The notes beneath the pieces are model-generated. The model made no database searches. It had not been told where the DNA came from and saw nothing but the letters and a program-made list of their open reading frames with translations. This document shows positions 7,239-12,938 of a stretch of 12,938 bases of DNA, in pieces. The stretch spans positions 28,399 through 41,336 of the forward strand of contig NHBT01000014.1 of assembly GCA_002167805.1 (NCBI GenBank). The letters run 5' to 3'. This stretch comes from Owenweeksia sp. TMED14. GTDB lineage: Bacteria > Bacteroidota > Bacteroidia > Flavobacteriales > Schleiferiaceae. A program made the translations under genes and the position numbers. Numbering within the stretch: position 1 is the first letter of the stretch; each line of letters starts with the position of its first letter.

Positions 7239-8696
7239 GACAATTTTTGCACTAAGTAAACATAAAGGGATTCCCCCTCCAGGATGAGCCGAACCTCCAC
7301 AAAAATAAAGATTCCTTAAAGCTCTTTGATTAGGGTGTCTTAAGAAAGCCGAAAATGCAGAATTGCTACTGGATCCATACAAAGAGCCTTTCTCACTGCT
7401 GGTTTTAGACTGTATTTTAATTGGATCAAGATATTCTTCGCATTCAATCAATGAAGAAATATCATGCCCTAATATTCTTTTAATTTTATCTAAGATCAAA
7501 TTTTTCGCCCGCAACCTAATTGATTTCCAATCTTGGCCACAATCGCTAGGAACATTTATCATAACAAACCAATTTTCTGAATTCTTAGGGGCATCTTGTA
7601 TTATGTTCTTTGATGTGATATTGATATAAACGGTTGGGTCAGATGAGAGATTATACGATTTAAATAAGCTATCGAATTCCTCTTTATAGTCTTTACTAAA
7701 TAAAATGTTGTGTAAATCCAATTCTGGAAAATTCGATTTTATACCCCAATAAAAAATTAGCGCTGAAGAACTCCGTTCTTGTGTCAAAATTTTAACGGGC
7801 TCTTTTAAATGAGGAAGTAATTTTTGATAAGTTGGGGTAATATCCATGTTGCTTACGACAATATCCGAGCTAAAAACAAGTTCTTTATTCCCTCTTTTAA
7901 CAATAATACCTTGAGCCTCTTTTCTATCTGATATTATCTTCAATACCTTTTCATTGAAATGAAAGTTAACTCCCTGACGTGTGGCAAGATTAACCAGGCT
8001 ATTTGTTATATCAATCATACCTTTTTCAGGAAGAAATGTTCCAAAACCAAATTCTAAATGAGGTATCATACATAGAGTTCCAGGCGCGCGAAAAGGACTA
8101 GATCCATTAAAAGTAGCATACCTATCAAAAATCTGAATCATATGAGCGGTTCTAAATCGTCGGCTATGCACACTGTGCATCGAGGAGAATAATTTTAAAG
8201 AGGGAATTGCTAGAATAGTTCTAAAGATGGAGAATCTTAAATATGTCTTCAGCCTATGTAGAGACCTCTTCAAAAAGAATTCAGAAGTAGACTCATACTG
8301 TTTTTTAGCTAGTTTTAAATGTGATCGAATTGCTTCACCGGACTCCCCTAGCTTCGTTTCGGCTTCTCTTGTAAACTTATCTATGTCAGAATATGCAGTC
8401 AACGACTTCCCATCTTCCCAAAAATACCGACACGATTCATCTTTCTTTATATAATTAAAATATTCTCTCGGGTTCTCACCACATAATTCAAATAATTCAT
8501 CAACATTTTGAGGTAGCGTAAATAAACTTGGGCCCGCATCAAATCGATATTTACCTAATTTGATTTGACTAAGCTTACCACCGGGGTATTCGTTGCTCTC
8601 ATGCACATGGACCTCAAATCCTTTTTTTGCTAATCTTATTGAGGCAGCGATTCCAGCGATCCCTGAACCGATAATTCGAACTACTTTTTTTTCCAT
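7224..8696 (-). CDS. CrtI/CrtD-family FAD-dependent carotenoid desaturase-like oxidoreductase
   Basis: The 490-residue flavoprotein belongs to the phytoene-desaturase family. The N-terminal dinucleotide-binding fold is complete: GSGIAG (10-15, GxGxxG), acidic Glu33 closing the second strand, then YPGGK (37-41) and RFDAGPSLF (51-59), the conserved carotenoid-desaturase block. The C-terminus has the family signature NLYFCGGSAHPGGGIP and LLSAKIV in the last 30 residues, preceded by GSLYGSSSNS and FLRHPN. This form most resembles the Bacteroidota subgroup annotated as 1-hydroxycarotenoid 3,4-desaturase (CrtD, acting in myxol-type carotenoid synthesis), but CrtI or another polyene oxidoreductase cannot be excluded, so no symbol is given. 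No crtB, crtY or crtZ lies nearby. The ATG lies inside the end of murQ (16-nt overlap including an A8 run), implying translational coupling. Confidence 0.85.
   Translation of the reverse strand: MEKKVVRIIGSGIAGIAASIRLAKKGFEVHVHESNEYPGGKLSQIKLGKYRFDAGPSLFTLPQNVDELFELCGENPREYFNYIKKDESCRYFWEDGKSLTAYSDIDKFTREAETKLGESGEAIRSHLKLAKKQYESTSEFFLKRSLHRLKTYLRFSIFRTILAIPSLKLFSSMHSVHSRRFRTAHMIQIFDRYATFNGSSPFRAPGTLCMIPHLEFGFGTFLPEKGMIDITNSLVNLATRQGVNFHFNEKVLKIISDRKEAQGIIVKRGNKELVFSSDIVVSNMDITPTYQKLLPHLKEPVKILTQERSSSALIFYWGIKSNFPELDLHNILFSKDYKEEFDSLFKSYNLSSDPTVYINITSKNIIQDAPKNSENWFVMINVPSDCGQDWKSIRLRAKNLILDKIKRILGHDISSLIECEEYLDPIKIQSKTSSEKGSLYGSSSNSAFSAFLRHPNQRALRNLYFCGGSAHPGGGIPLCLLSAKIVSDAI
8681..8696 (-). 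other. murQ/desaturase overlap with dnaX-like slippery heptamer
   Basis: The overlap reads ATGGAAAAAAAAGTAG on the minus strand. In the murQ frame it is TGG AAA AAA AAG TAG, placing A AAA AAG, a known -1 slippery heptamer (as in E. coli dnaX), exactly in phase just before the stop. In the other frame it is the desaturase start ATG GAA AAA AAA GTA. A -1 shift at the heptamer continues as GTA GTT, which is the desaturase frame. Translational coupling by restart at the ATG is the simpler reading; I did not identify a stimulatory stem-loop. Confidence 0.4.
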
Positions 8697-9484
8697 TCTA
8701 TTAGAGCCTTACGAACACTTCCATTTTTTTTTAAGAGCTCCAGAGAGTCTTTTTCATTAATTCCCTCCAATTTATTGAGCATTTTTACACCTCTTTTTAA
8801 AAGCTTTTCATTTGTCAATTGCATGTCAATCATCATATTACCTTCAACATGACCAAGTTTTATCATTAAAGATGTGGATAGCATATTCAATACCATTTTT
8901 TGGGCAGTCCCAGACTTCATTCTTGTACTTCCAGTCAGAAATTCCGGCCCAACAGTAATTTCTATTGGATGATCTACCTGTTTTGATATTGGCGAATCTT
9001 CATTACAAACTATGCATGCCGTCAAACATCCAAAATTCTTAGCAGCCTTTAATCCTCCCAATACATATGGTGTTTTGCCACTAGCAGCGAGACCAATTAC
9101 TGAATCATATTTATTCACTTTACAATTTTCTAAATCAATCCATGCTTGATTTAGGTCATCTTCAGCATTTTCAACAGCCTTTCGAATTGCTTGGTCTCCA
9201 CCAGCAATTATTCCATGAACCAAACCATGATCAACTCCAAAAGTTGGCGGGCACTCTGATGCATCTAATATCCCTAGTCTTCCTGAAGTGCCTGAGCCAA
9301 TATAAAATAGCCTACCACCTTCTAACATTTTTTTAAAAACTGCATCAACTAACAATTCAATTTTGGGAATTTCTTTTTTTACCGCTCCTGATACTTTATG
9401 ATCTTCATTATTTATATTAATCAATAACGAATTCGTATTCATAATCTCTAAATTCTCATAAAATGAGTCTGACTCGGTAATCAT
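8681..9484 (-). CDS. murQ: N-acetylmuramic acid 6-phosphate etherase
   Basis: Cytosolic SIS-domain lyase that cleaves the D-lactyl ether of MurNAc-6-phosphate to GlcNAc-6-phosphate and D-lactate, a step of peptidoglycan recycling. I take the ATG at 9484 (267 residues) rather than the in-frame TTG at 9490, because the protein then begins MITES, matching the family's usual start. The TTG would instead overlap the upstream stop. Counting from the chosen ATG, the phosphosugar-binding loop is GSGTSGRLG (63-71), and the catalytic glutamates are Glu77 in DASECPPTFG and Glu108 in ENAEDD. GSTRMKSGTAQK is the second conserved block. A little shorter than the roughly 300-residue E. coli enzyme, lacking part of the C-terminal tail. 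It starts 2 nt after the methyltransferase stop and overlaps the desaturase gene by 16 nt at its end. No MurP-type PTS transporter is adjacent. Confidence 0.95.
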   Translation of the reverse strand: MITESDSFYENLEIMNTNSLLININNEDHKVSGAVKKEIPKIELLVDAVFKKMLEGGRLFYIGSGTSGRLGILDASECPPTFGVDHGLVHGIIAGGDQAIRKAVENAEDDLNQAWIDLENCKVNKYDSVIGLAASGKTPYVLGGLKAAKNFGCLTACIVCNEDSPISKQVDHPIEITVGPEFLTGSTRMKSGTAQKMVLNMLSTSLMIKLGHVEGNMMIDMQLTNEKLLKRGVKMLNKLEGINEKDSLELLKKNGSVRKALIEWKKK

Positions 9485-9486
9485 AT

Positions 9487-10659
9487 TCAATCTTTTATTT
9501 TTTTTAATACCGCAACATAATAACCATCAGAGTCCTTATTAACAGGCGATAATCTTTTTTGTTCTTGTAATTCAAATACAGTCTTATTTCGATTCAAAAA
9601 CTTATAAATCTGATCCTCATTTTCTGAGGGAAGGATGCTGCACGTGGCATAAATAAGAATTCCACCTGGCTTTAACAAAGACGAATAGGTATCTAAAATT
9701 TCTTGCTGTAATTGAATGGTATCTGCTAAAATTTTTGAGTTCAATTTCCATTTAATATCCACATCTCTACGAATTACTCCTGTCCCGCTACAAGGGACGT
9801 CTAATAACAATTTAGATGACCAATTTGAAATTTTCTGTAGGTCTTTTTTATCCTTATAATGAAGTGTTTTTATACAAGTGACACCGGCACGATTTGCCCG
9901 AGATTCAAGCTCTTTAAGTTTTTTTCTATTAGTGTCAATACATAATATTTCGCCCCTATTATTAATCTTTGCCGCCAGAGATAAAGCCTTACCTCCTGCA
10001 CCTGAGCAACAATCTATAATTTTATCCCCTTCAACAGGATTAAGAAAATTAGGTATGAGTTGAGATCCACCATCTTGAATTTCAAAAAGTCCAGATTTAA
10101 AACTAGTTAGATTTTTTAAATTCTTTCTTTTTTTTAGCACAATAGCCTCTGCAGAAATTTGAGTTTCCCTTGATTCGATCCCTTCCGCTGATAAAATTTT
10201 TAATAACTCATCCTTGGTTGTTTTCAAAGTATTTGCTCTAAGAATAACATTCGCCTCTTGGTTTAAAGCCTGAGAAATAGATACCCATTCTTTTCCCAAT
10301 TCTTTTTCGGCAATTTTATCAAACCACGGTGCATAACTCTGAGCAATACCTATAGATAGATCTTTTGGAGTACTAAGAGTCTCCTCAATAGCCCAACTCC
10401 GGTAAACTTCGAAAAGTTCATTTAATTTATCTTTTGATAAGCTTGACTCCTCACCTTTTAAAAACCATAACAACCTCCACCAGCGTATCATTTCGTATGA
10501 ATGTTTTGCAACAAATGCTCTGTCCCTTGAGCCCCATTTTTTTTTTGATTTGAGTTGATTTTCTATAATCCTGTGAGCATAAATCTTTGAGCTAAAAGAC
10601 TCTTTTAAGATTTCCAAAATACCATTAAGAAGGTTACTATGTATTCTCAAAGGTTCCAT
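9487..10659 (-). CDS. RsmB/NOP-family RNA (cytosine-5) methyltransferase
   Basis: SAM-dependent enzyme predicted to make m5C in RNA, most likely rRNA. The 390 residues comprise an N-terminal helical region (1 to about 130, with the WGSRDR block at 42-47), a linker with an RNA-recognition-like segment (LRANTLKT, 140-147), and a Rossmann methyltransferase domain. Its motifs are DCCSGAGGKA (216-225, SAM loop), the acidic CIDTN (240-244), LLDVPCSGTG (285-294, general-acid Cys290) and IYATCSILPSEN (336-347, nucleophile Cys340). Both catalytic cysteines are present. Whether the target is 16S C967 (true RsmB) or another site cannot be read from sequence, so no symbol is given. The start lies within the end of the ABC transporter gene (13-nt overlap). 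An A10 run at 10537-10546 encodes Ser-Lys-Lys-Lys (38-41). Confidence 0.93.
   Translation of the reverse strand: MEPLRIHSNLLNGILEILKESFSSKIYAHRIIENQLKSKKKWGSRDRAFVAKHSYEMIRWWRLLWFLKGEESSLSKDKLNELFEVYRSWAIEETLSTPKDLSIGIAQSYAPWFDKIAEKELGKEWVSISQALNQEANVILRANTLKTTKDELLKILSAEGIESRETQISAEAIVLKKRKNLKNLTSFKSGLFEIQDGGSQLIPNFLNPVEGDKIIDCCSGAGGKALSLAAKINNRGEILCIDTNRKKLKELESRANRAGVTCIKTLHYKDKKDLQKISNWSSKLLLDVPCSGTGVIRRDVDIKWKLNSKILADTIQLQQEILDTYSSLLKPGGILIYATCSILPSENEDQIYKFLNRNKTVFELQEQKRLSPVNKDSDGYYVAVLKKIKD
10537..10546 (-). repeat. A10 homopolymer inside the RNA methyltransferase gene
   Basis: Ten consecutive T on the plus strand, A10 in the coding sense, covering codons 38-41 of the methyltransferase (TCA AAA AAA AAA). 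It is the longest mononucleotide run I noticed in the window. Tracts of this length can slip in replication or transcription; a one-base change would truncate the protein early. The gene is intact as given. Confidence 0.6.
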
Positions 10660-12413
10660 GTTTCGGGATTTTGCAATCGATATAAATCAGAATAAATACC
10701 CTTTGAATTCAATAGCTCTGAATGATTCCCTTGCTGAACCATATGACCCTTATCAAATACTAATATTCTATCTGCTAAATGAACAGCACTGAGTCTTTGT
10801 GTTATAATTATGGTAGTCACTGTTTCCAATTCACTTTTTAAAGCTGAAAGAATTTTTGACTCAGTATCTGTATCTACGGCACTTAATGCATCATCAAACA
10901 ATACAATTCTAGGTTTCTTGATCAATGCTCTTGCAATGCTGAGCCGTTGTTTTTGACCACCTGATAGCGTAACTCCACGCTCGCCAACAAGAGTATCATA
11001 GCCTTCTGAAAACCCACTTATATCTGAAGAAAGACTGGCTAAATCAGCAAAAAATTTAACCTGATCTAATGAAGCCTCATGACATCCGAATGAAATATTA
11101 TCGGCTATACTATCGCTAAACAAAAATGGATCTTGTGGGACTGTTCCTATTTGACTACGAAGTTTCTTAAGTGATATATTTTTTATTTCAATGTCATCAA
11201 TAAAAATCTCTCCTTCTGTGGGTTCTATCATACGATTCATCAGTGATGCAAAAGTGGTTTTACCCGAGCCTGTTTTTCCAACAATAACAATTGTCTCTCC
11301 AGCTTTTATTTTCAGATTCAAATCAATAATGGCTTTTTTACCATTTTCAGGATATATGAACGAAACATTTTTGAAATTTATAAATCCACGAATTTCATCT
11401 GGATGGACGACATTTTCATGATCCCTAATTTTAGGTTTTGTTTTTAAAAAATCATTAATTCTCTCCATTGAAGCCTCTGCTCTTTGAACCATACTCATTA
11501 CCCAGCCAATACTTGCTACAGGCCATGTCAAAAGGTTAACATAATAAATAAATTCTGCAATAACTCCTGGGCTGAGTCTTCCTCCAATAACTCCTTCACC
11601 CCCAATCCAAACAGCAATAAGGGTGCTCAATCCTACTAAAAGAAGAAGTAAGGGCATAAACAAAGCGTTTACTCGGTATAATCGTTCATTTTTTTTAAAT
11701 GAAGTATTAGCACTAATCGCATAACGCTCAGTTTGTTCTTTTTCCAGGCCAAAGGATTTCAAAACCCTTAAACCAGAAAAAGTTTCTTGAGCCAATGTGC
11801 TTATAGCTGACTGCTGTTCCTGTAATTCGTGACTTCTACGATTTATTAAGCCTGAGACTTTATAAATACTCCAAACTAAAATCGGCATTGGAGCCAGTGT
11901 TAAAAGAGAAAGCTTTAAATCCACTGAAAACATAAAAACAAGAGTAATAATGGCAGCAAAAGCAGTATTAATAGTATACATCAAAGAAGGGCCCAGATAC
12001 ATTCGAACTTTGCTCACATCTTCCGAAATTCTATTCATTAAATCCCCGGTGCTATTATTTTTCAAAAACGAACTATCCAACTTTTGATAGTGATCATAGA
12101 TATCATTTTTTAAATCGTATTCAATATGCCTTGACATTACAATTAATGTTTGGCGCATCAAAAAAGTAAAAAAACCTTTTAATATACTCATCGCAAGAAT
12201 GAGCAATCCGTATCTTATTAAAGATTTTCGCAAGCCTGTGTTTAGCTTACTTGATTCATTTGAAATTGCATTAGCAACCTGATCAAAAGCCTCCCTTACA
12301 TAGATAGCGGGATAAACTGAGAAGCTTGCTGATAAAACAACAAAAAAAATCCCACTTAATAAAAGCCATTTATACTTCCAAAAATAAGAGTTTAAAGTCC
12401 ACAAGGATTTCAT
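10647..12413 (-). CDS. ABC exporter half-transporter (MdlA/MdlB-like) with degenerate ATPase residues
   Basis: A 588-residue type IV (MsbA/MdlB-like) exporter half: a transmembrane domain with about six helices (1-310) fused to a nucleotide-binding domain. Motifs are Walker A GKTGSGKT (379-386), Q-loop Gln427 in VPQDPF, signature LSGGQKQR (483-490), Walker B IVLFD (503-507) and D-loop SAVD (511-514). The residue after Walker B, normally the catalytic Glu, is Asp508, and the switch His of the usual (A/S)HRLS is Gln539 in TQRLS. Both substitutions mark the non-catalytic half of asymmetric heterodimers such as TAP1. Substrate unknown (lipid or drug plausible). It is first in the minus-strand operon and overlaps the methyltransferase gene by 13 nt. 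An AGGAG lies directly against the ATG (12414-12418), too close for a normal Shine-Dalgarno; a TTG start at codon 4 would be better spaced, but ATG is kept. Confidence 0.93.
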   Translation of the reverse strand: MKSLWTLNSYFWKYKWLLLSGIFFVVLSASFSVYPAIYVREAFDQVANAISNESSKLNTGLRKSLIRYGLLILAMSILKGFFTFLMRQTLIVMSRHIEYDLKNDIYDHYQKLDSSFLKNNSTGDLMNRISEDVSKVRMYLGPSLMYTINTAFAAIITLVFMFSVDLKLSLLTLAPMPILVWSIYKVSGLINRRSHELQEQQSAISTLAQETFSGLRVLKSFGLEKEQTERYAISANTSFKKNERLYRVNALFMPLLLLLVGLSTLIAVWIGGEGVIGGRLSPGVIAEFIYYVNLLTWPVASIGWVMSMVQRAEASMERINDFLKTKPKIRDHENVVHPDEIRGFINFKNVSFIYPENGKKAIIDLNLKIKAGETIVIVGKTGSGKTTFASLMNRMIEPTEGEIFIDDIEIKNISLKKLRSQIGTVPQDPFLFSDSIADNISFGCHEASLDQVKFFADLASLSSDISGFSEGYDTLVGERGVTLSGGQKQRLSIARALIKKPRIVLFDDALSAVDTDTESKILSALKSELETVTTIIITQRLSAVHLADRILVFDKGHMVQQGNHSELLNSKGIYSDLYRLQNPETWNL

Positions 12414-12480
12414 CTCCTAAAGGTAATACAAGGCATTTTGAGATTATATTAATACGAATCAAATTAACATAAATTCAGTA

Positions 12481-12510
12481 TTAAAAAATAATTATTGACT
12501 TTTTTAAGTC
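12481..12510 (-). terminator. Possible weak intrinsic terminator after the acyl-CoA carboxylase gene
   Basis: Read on the minus strand, GACTT-AAAA-AAGTC can form a 5-bp stem with a 4-nt loop, starting within the last codon and including the TAA of the carboxyltransferase gene. It is followed by AATAATTATTTTTTAA, a T-rich tract. The stem is short and has only two G:C pairs, so termination would be weak. Its place between two minus-strand genes of unrelated function supports a transcription boundary here. Confidence 0.35.
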
Positions 12511-12938
12511 TGCAGAATTCCTGGATTGTATGGTCTTTGAATAGGCGCGTTATTAGCAGCTTCTATTCCTTGAGATATTACCGATCGAGTATCAGCAGGG
12601 TCTATAACAGAATCAACCCACATCTGCGATGCTGCATAATAAGGTGACATATGTTTTTTATATTTCTTATGAATATTCGCCAACATAGTTTTTTCATCTT
12701 CAGCAGACAATTCTTTAGATCGAGATTTTTCGATTTGAAGAAGAACTTTTGCTGCCTGATCTCCCCCCATCACAGCTATTTTAGCTGTTGGCCATGCCAC
12801 GATAAGTCGTGGATCGTAGGCTTTTCCACACATTGCGTAATTTCCAGCTCCAAAAGAGTGACCAACAATAATTGTGAATTTTGGTACAACGGAATTTGCA
12901 ACCGCATTCACTAGCTTAGCTCCGTCTTTTATTATACC
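12504..12938 (-). CDS. Acyl-CoA carboxylase carboxyltransferase (beta) subunit, C-terminal part
   Basis: The 3' end of a biotin-dependent acyl-CoA carboxylase carboxyltransferase of the propionyl-/methylcrotonyl-CoA carboxylase beta type. It moves CO2 from carboxybiotin to an acyl-CoA. The frame stays open to the window edge: 144 codons plus TAA are visible, and the GTG at 12911 is an internal Val codon, not a start. The visible sequence begins GIIKDGAKLVNAVANS, followed by the oxyanion-hole region GHSFGAGNYAMCGKAYDPR and then WPTAKIAVMGGDQAAKVL. The C-terminal SPYYAASQMWVDSVIDPADTR holds the conserved D-x-x-I-D-P-x-x-T-R ending of the crotonase-like fold. Family members are about 510-550 residues, so roughly three quarters is outside the window. 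The acyl substrate cannot be decided; the AGNYAMCG loop is shared by methylcrotonyl-CoA-type enzymes. Confidence 0.93.
   Translation of the reverse strand, partial: GIIKDGAKLVNAVANSVVPKFTIIVGHSFGAGNYAMCGKAYDPRLIVAWPTAKIAVMGGDQAAKVLLQIEKSRSKELSAEDEKTMLANIHKKYKKHMSPYYAASQMWVDSVIDPADTRSVISQGIEAANNAPIQRPYNPGILQT

Noticed and set aside
9485..9490. TTG at 9490 as the murQ start
   Set aside because: The ATG two codons later gives the family's MITES beginning and lies 2 nt after the upstream stop; the TTG is a rarer start codon and adds two residues not expected in the family.
12441..12467. Promoter-like sequences upstream of the ABC transporter on the minus strand (TTAATTTG, and TTGATT with TATAAT)
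   Set aside because: TTAATTTG misses the TAnnTTTG consensus at its second base and has no partner -33 element; the TTGATT/TATAAT pair is only 8 nt apart, far too close. A promoter is likely in this 90-nt gap but I cannot place it.
12909..12911. GTG as the start of a short 135-residue carboxyltransferase-like protein
   Set aside because: The same frame continues to the window edge and the residues upstream (GIIKDGAKL) match the family, so the GTG encodes an internal Val and the gene is simply cut by the window.
12651..12914. Plus-strand open frame of 87 codons opposite the acyl-CoA carboxylase gene
   Set aside because: The Phe/Ser/Cys/His-rich composition is that of an antisense shadow, and the opposite strand holds a clear family match.
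1..12938. CRISPR arrays, insertion sequences, tRNA genes, phage or defence genes
   Set aside because: No direct-repeat arrays, transposase motifs, terminal inverted repeats or tRNA-like cloverleafs were noticed, and coding sequences fill nearly the whole window with housekeeping or metabolic families.

Overview
The window is an ordinary, gene-dense, AT-rich stretch of a Bacteroidota chromosome. The evidence is the order CBS-domain protein, nadK, DUF6089 outer-membrane protein, uppS, bamA, two ompH/skp genes and murI, a neighbourhood typical of that phylum. Very short intergenic gaps, almost no Shine-Dalgarno sequences and a TAnnTTTG-type promoter element agree with this. A marine or free-living member is plausible, because there is a carotenoid-desaturase-like gene, but that is inference. 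There are no tRNA or rRNA genes, CRISPR arrays, insertion sequences or phage genes, and no non-coding stretch longer than about 90 bases.

Plus strand (1-7238): one tightly packed, probably co-transcribed cluster. It begins inside a CBS-domain protein and runs through NAD kinase (NADP supply), a DUF6089 barrel, undecaprenyl diphosphate synthase (lipid carrier for peptidoglycan and glycans), the BamA outer-membrane insertase, two tandem Skp/OmpH periplasmic chaperones and glutamate racemase (D-Glu for peptidoglycan). Apart from NADP supply it is an envelope-building set. Gaps range from -4 to +33 nt.

Minus strand (12413 down to 7224): a second operon with overlapping or nearly abutting genes. 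Its order is an ABC exporter half-transporter, an RsmB/NOP-type RNA m5C methyltransferase, murQ (peptidoglycan recycling) and a CrtI/CrtD-family FAD desaturase. It converges on the plus-strand cluster, and the last 15 bases of murI and the desaturase gene are shared. Upstream of it, running in from the right edge on the minus strand, is the 3' end of a biotin-dependent acyl-CoA carboxylase carboxyltransferase gene with a possible weak terminator.

I see no convincing undescribed system. The points most worth a second look are: (i) the ABC transporter's nucleotide-binding domain has Asp in place of the catalytic Glu and Gln in place of the switch His, the signature of the degenerate half of a heterodimeric exporter, yet no partner gene is adjacent; (ii) a dnaX-like A AAA AAG slippery heptamer in the last codons of murQ, from which a -1 shift leads directly into the desaturase frame; (iii) long poly-A tracts in the methyltransferase and murQ genes; (iv) the 15-nt convergent coding overlap.
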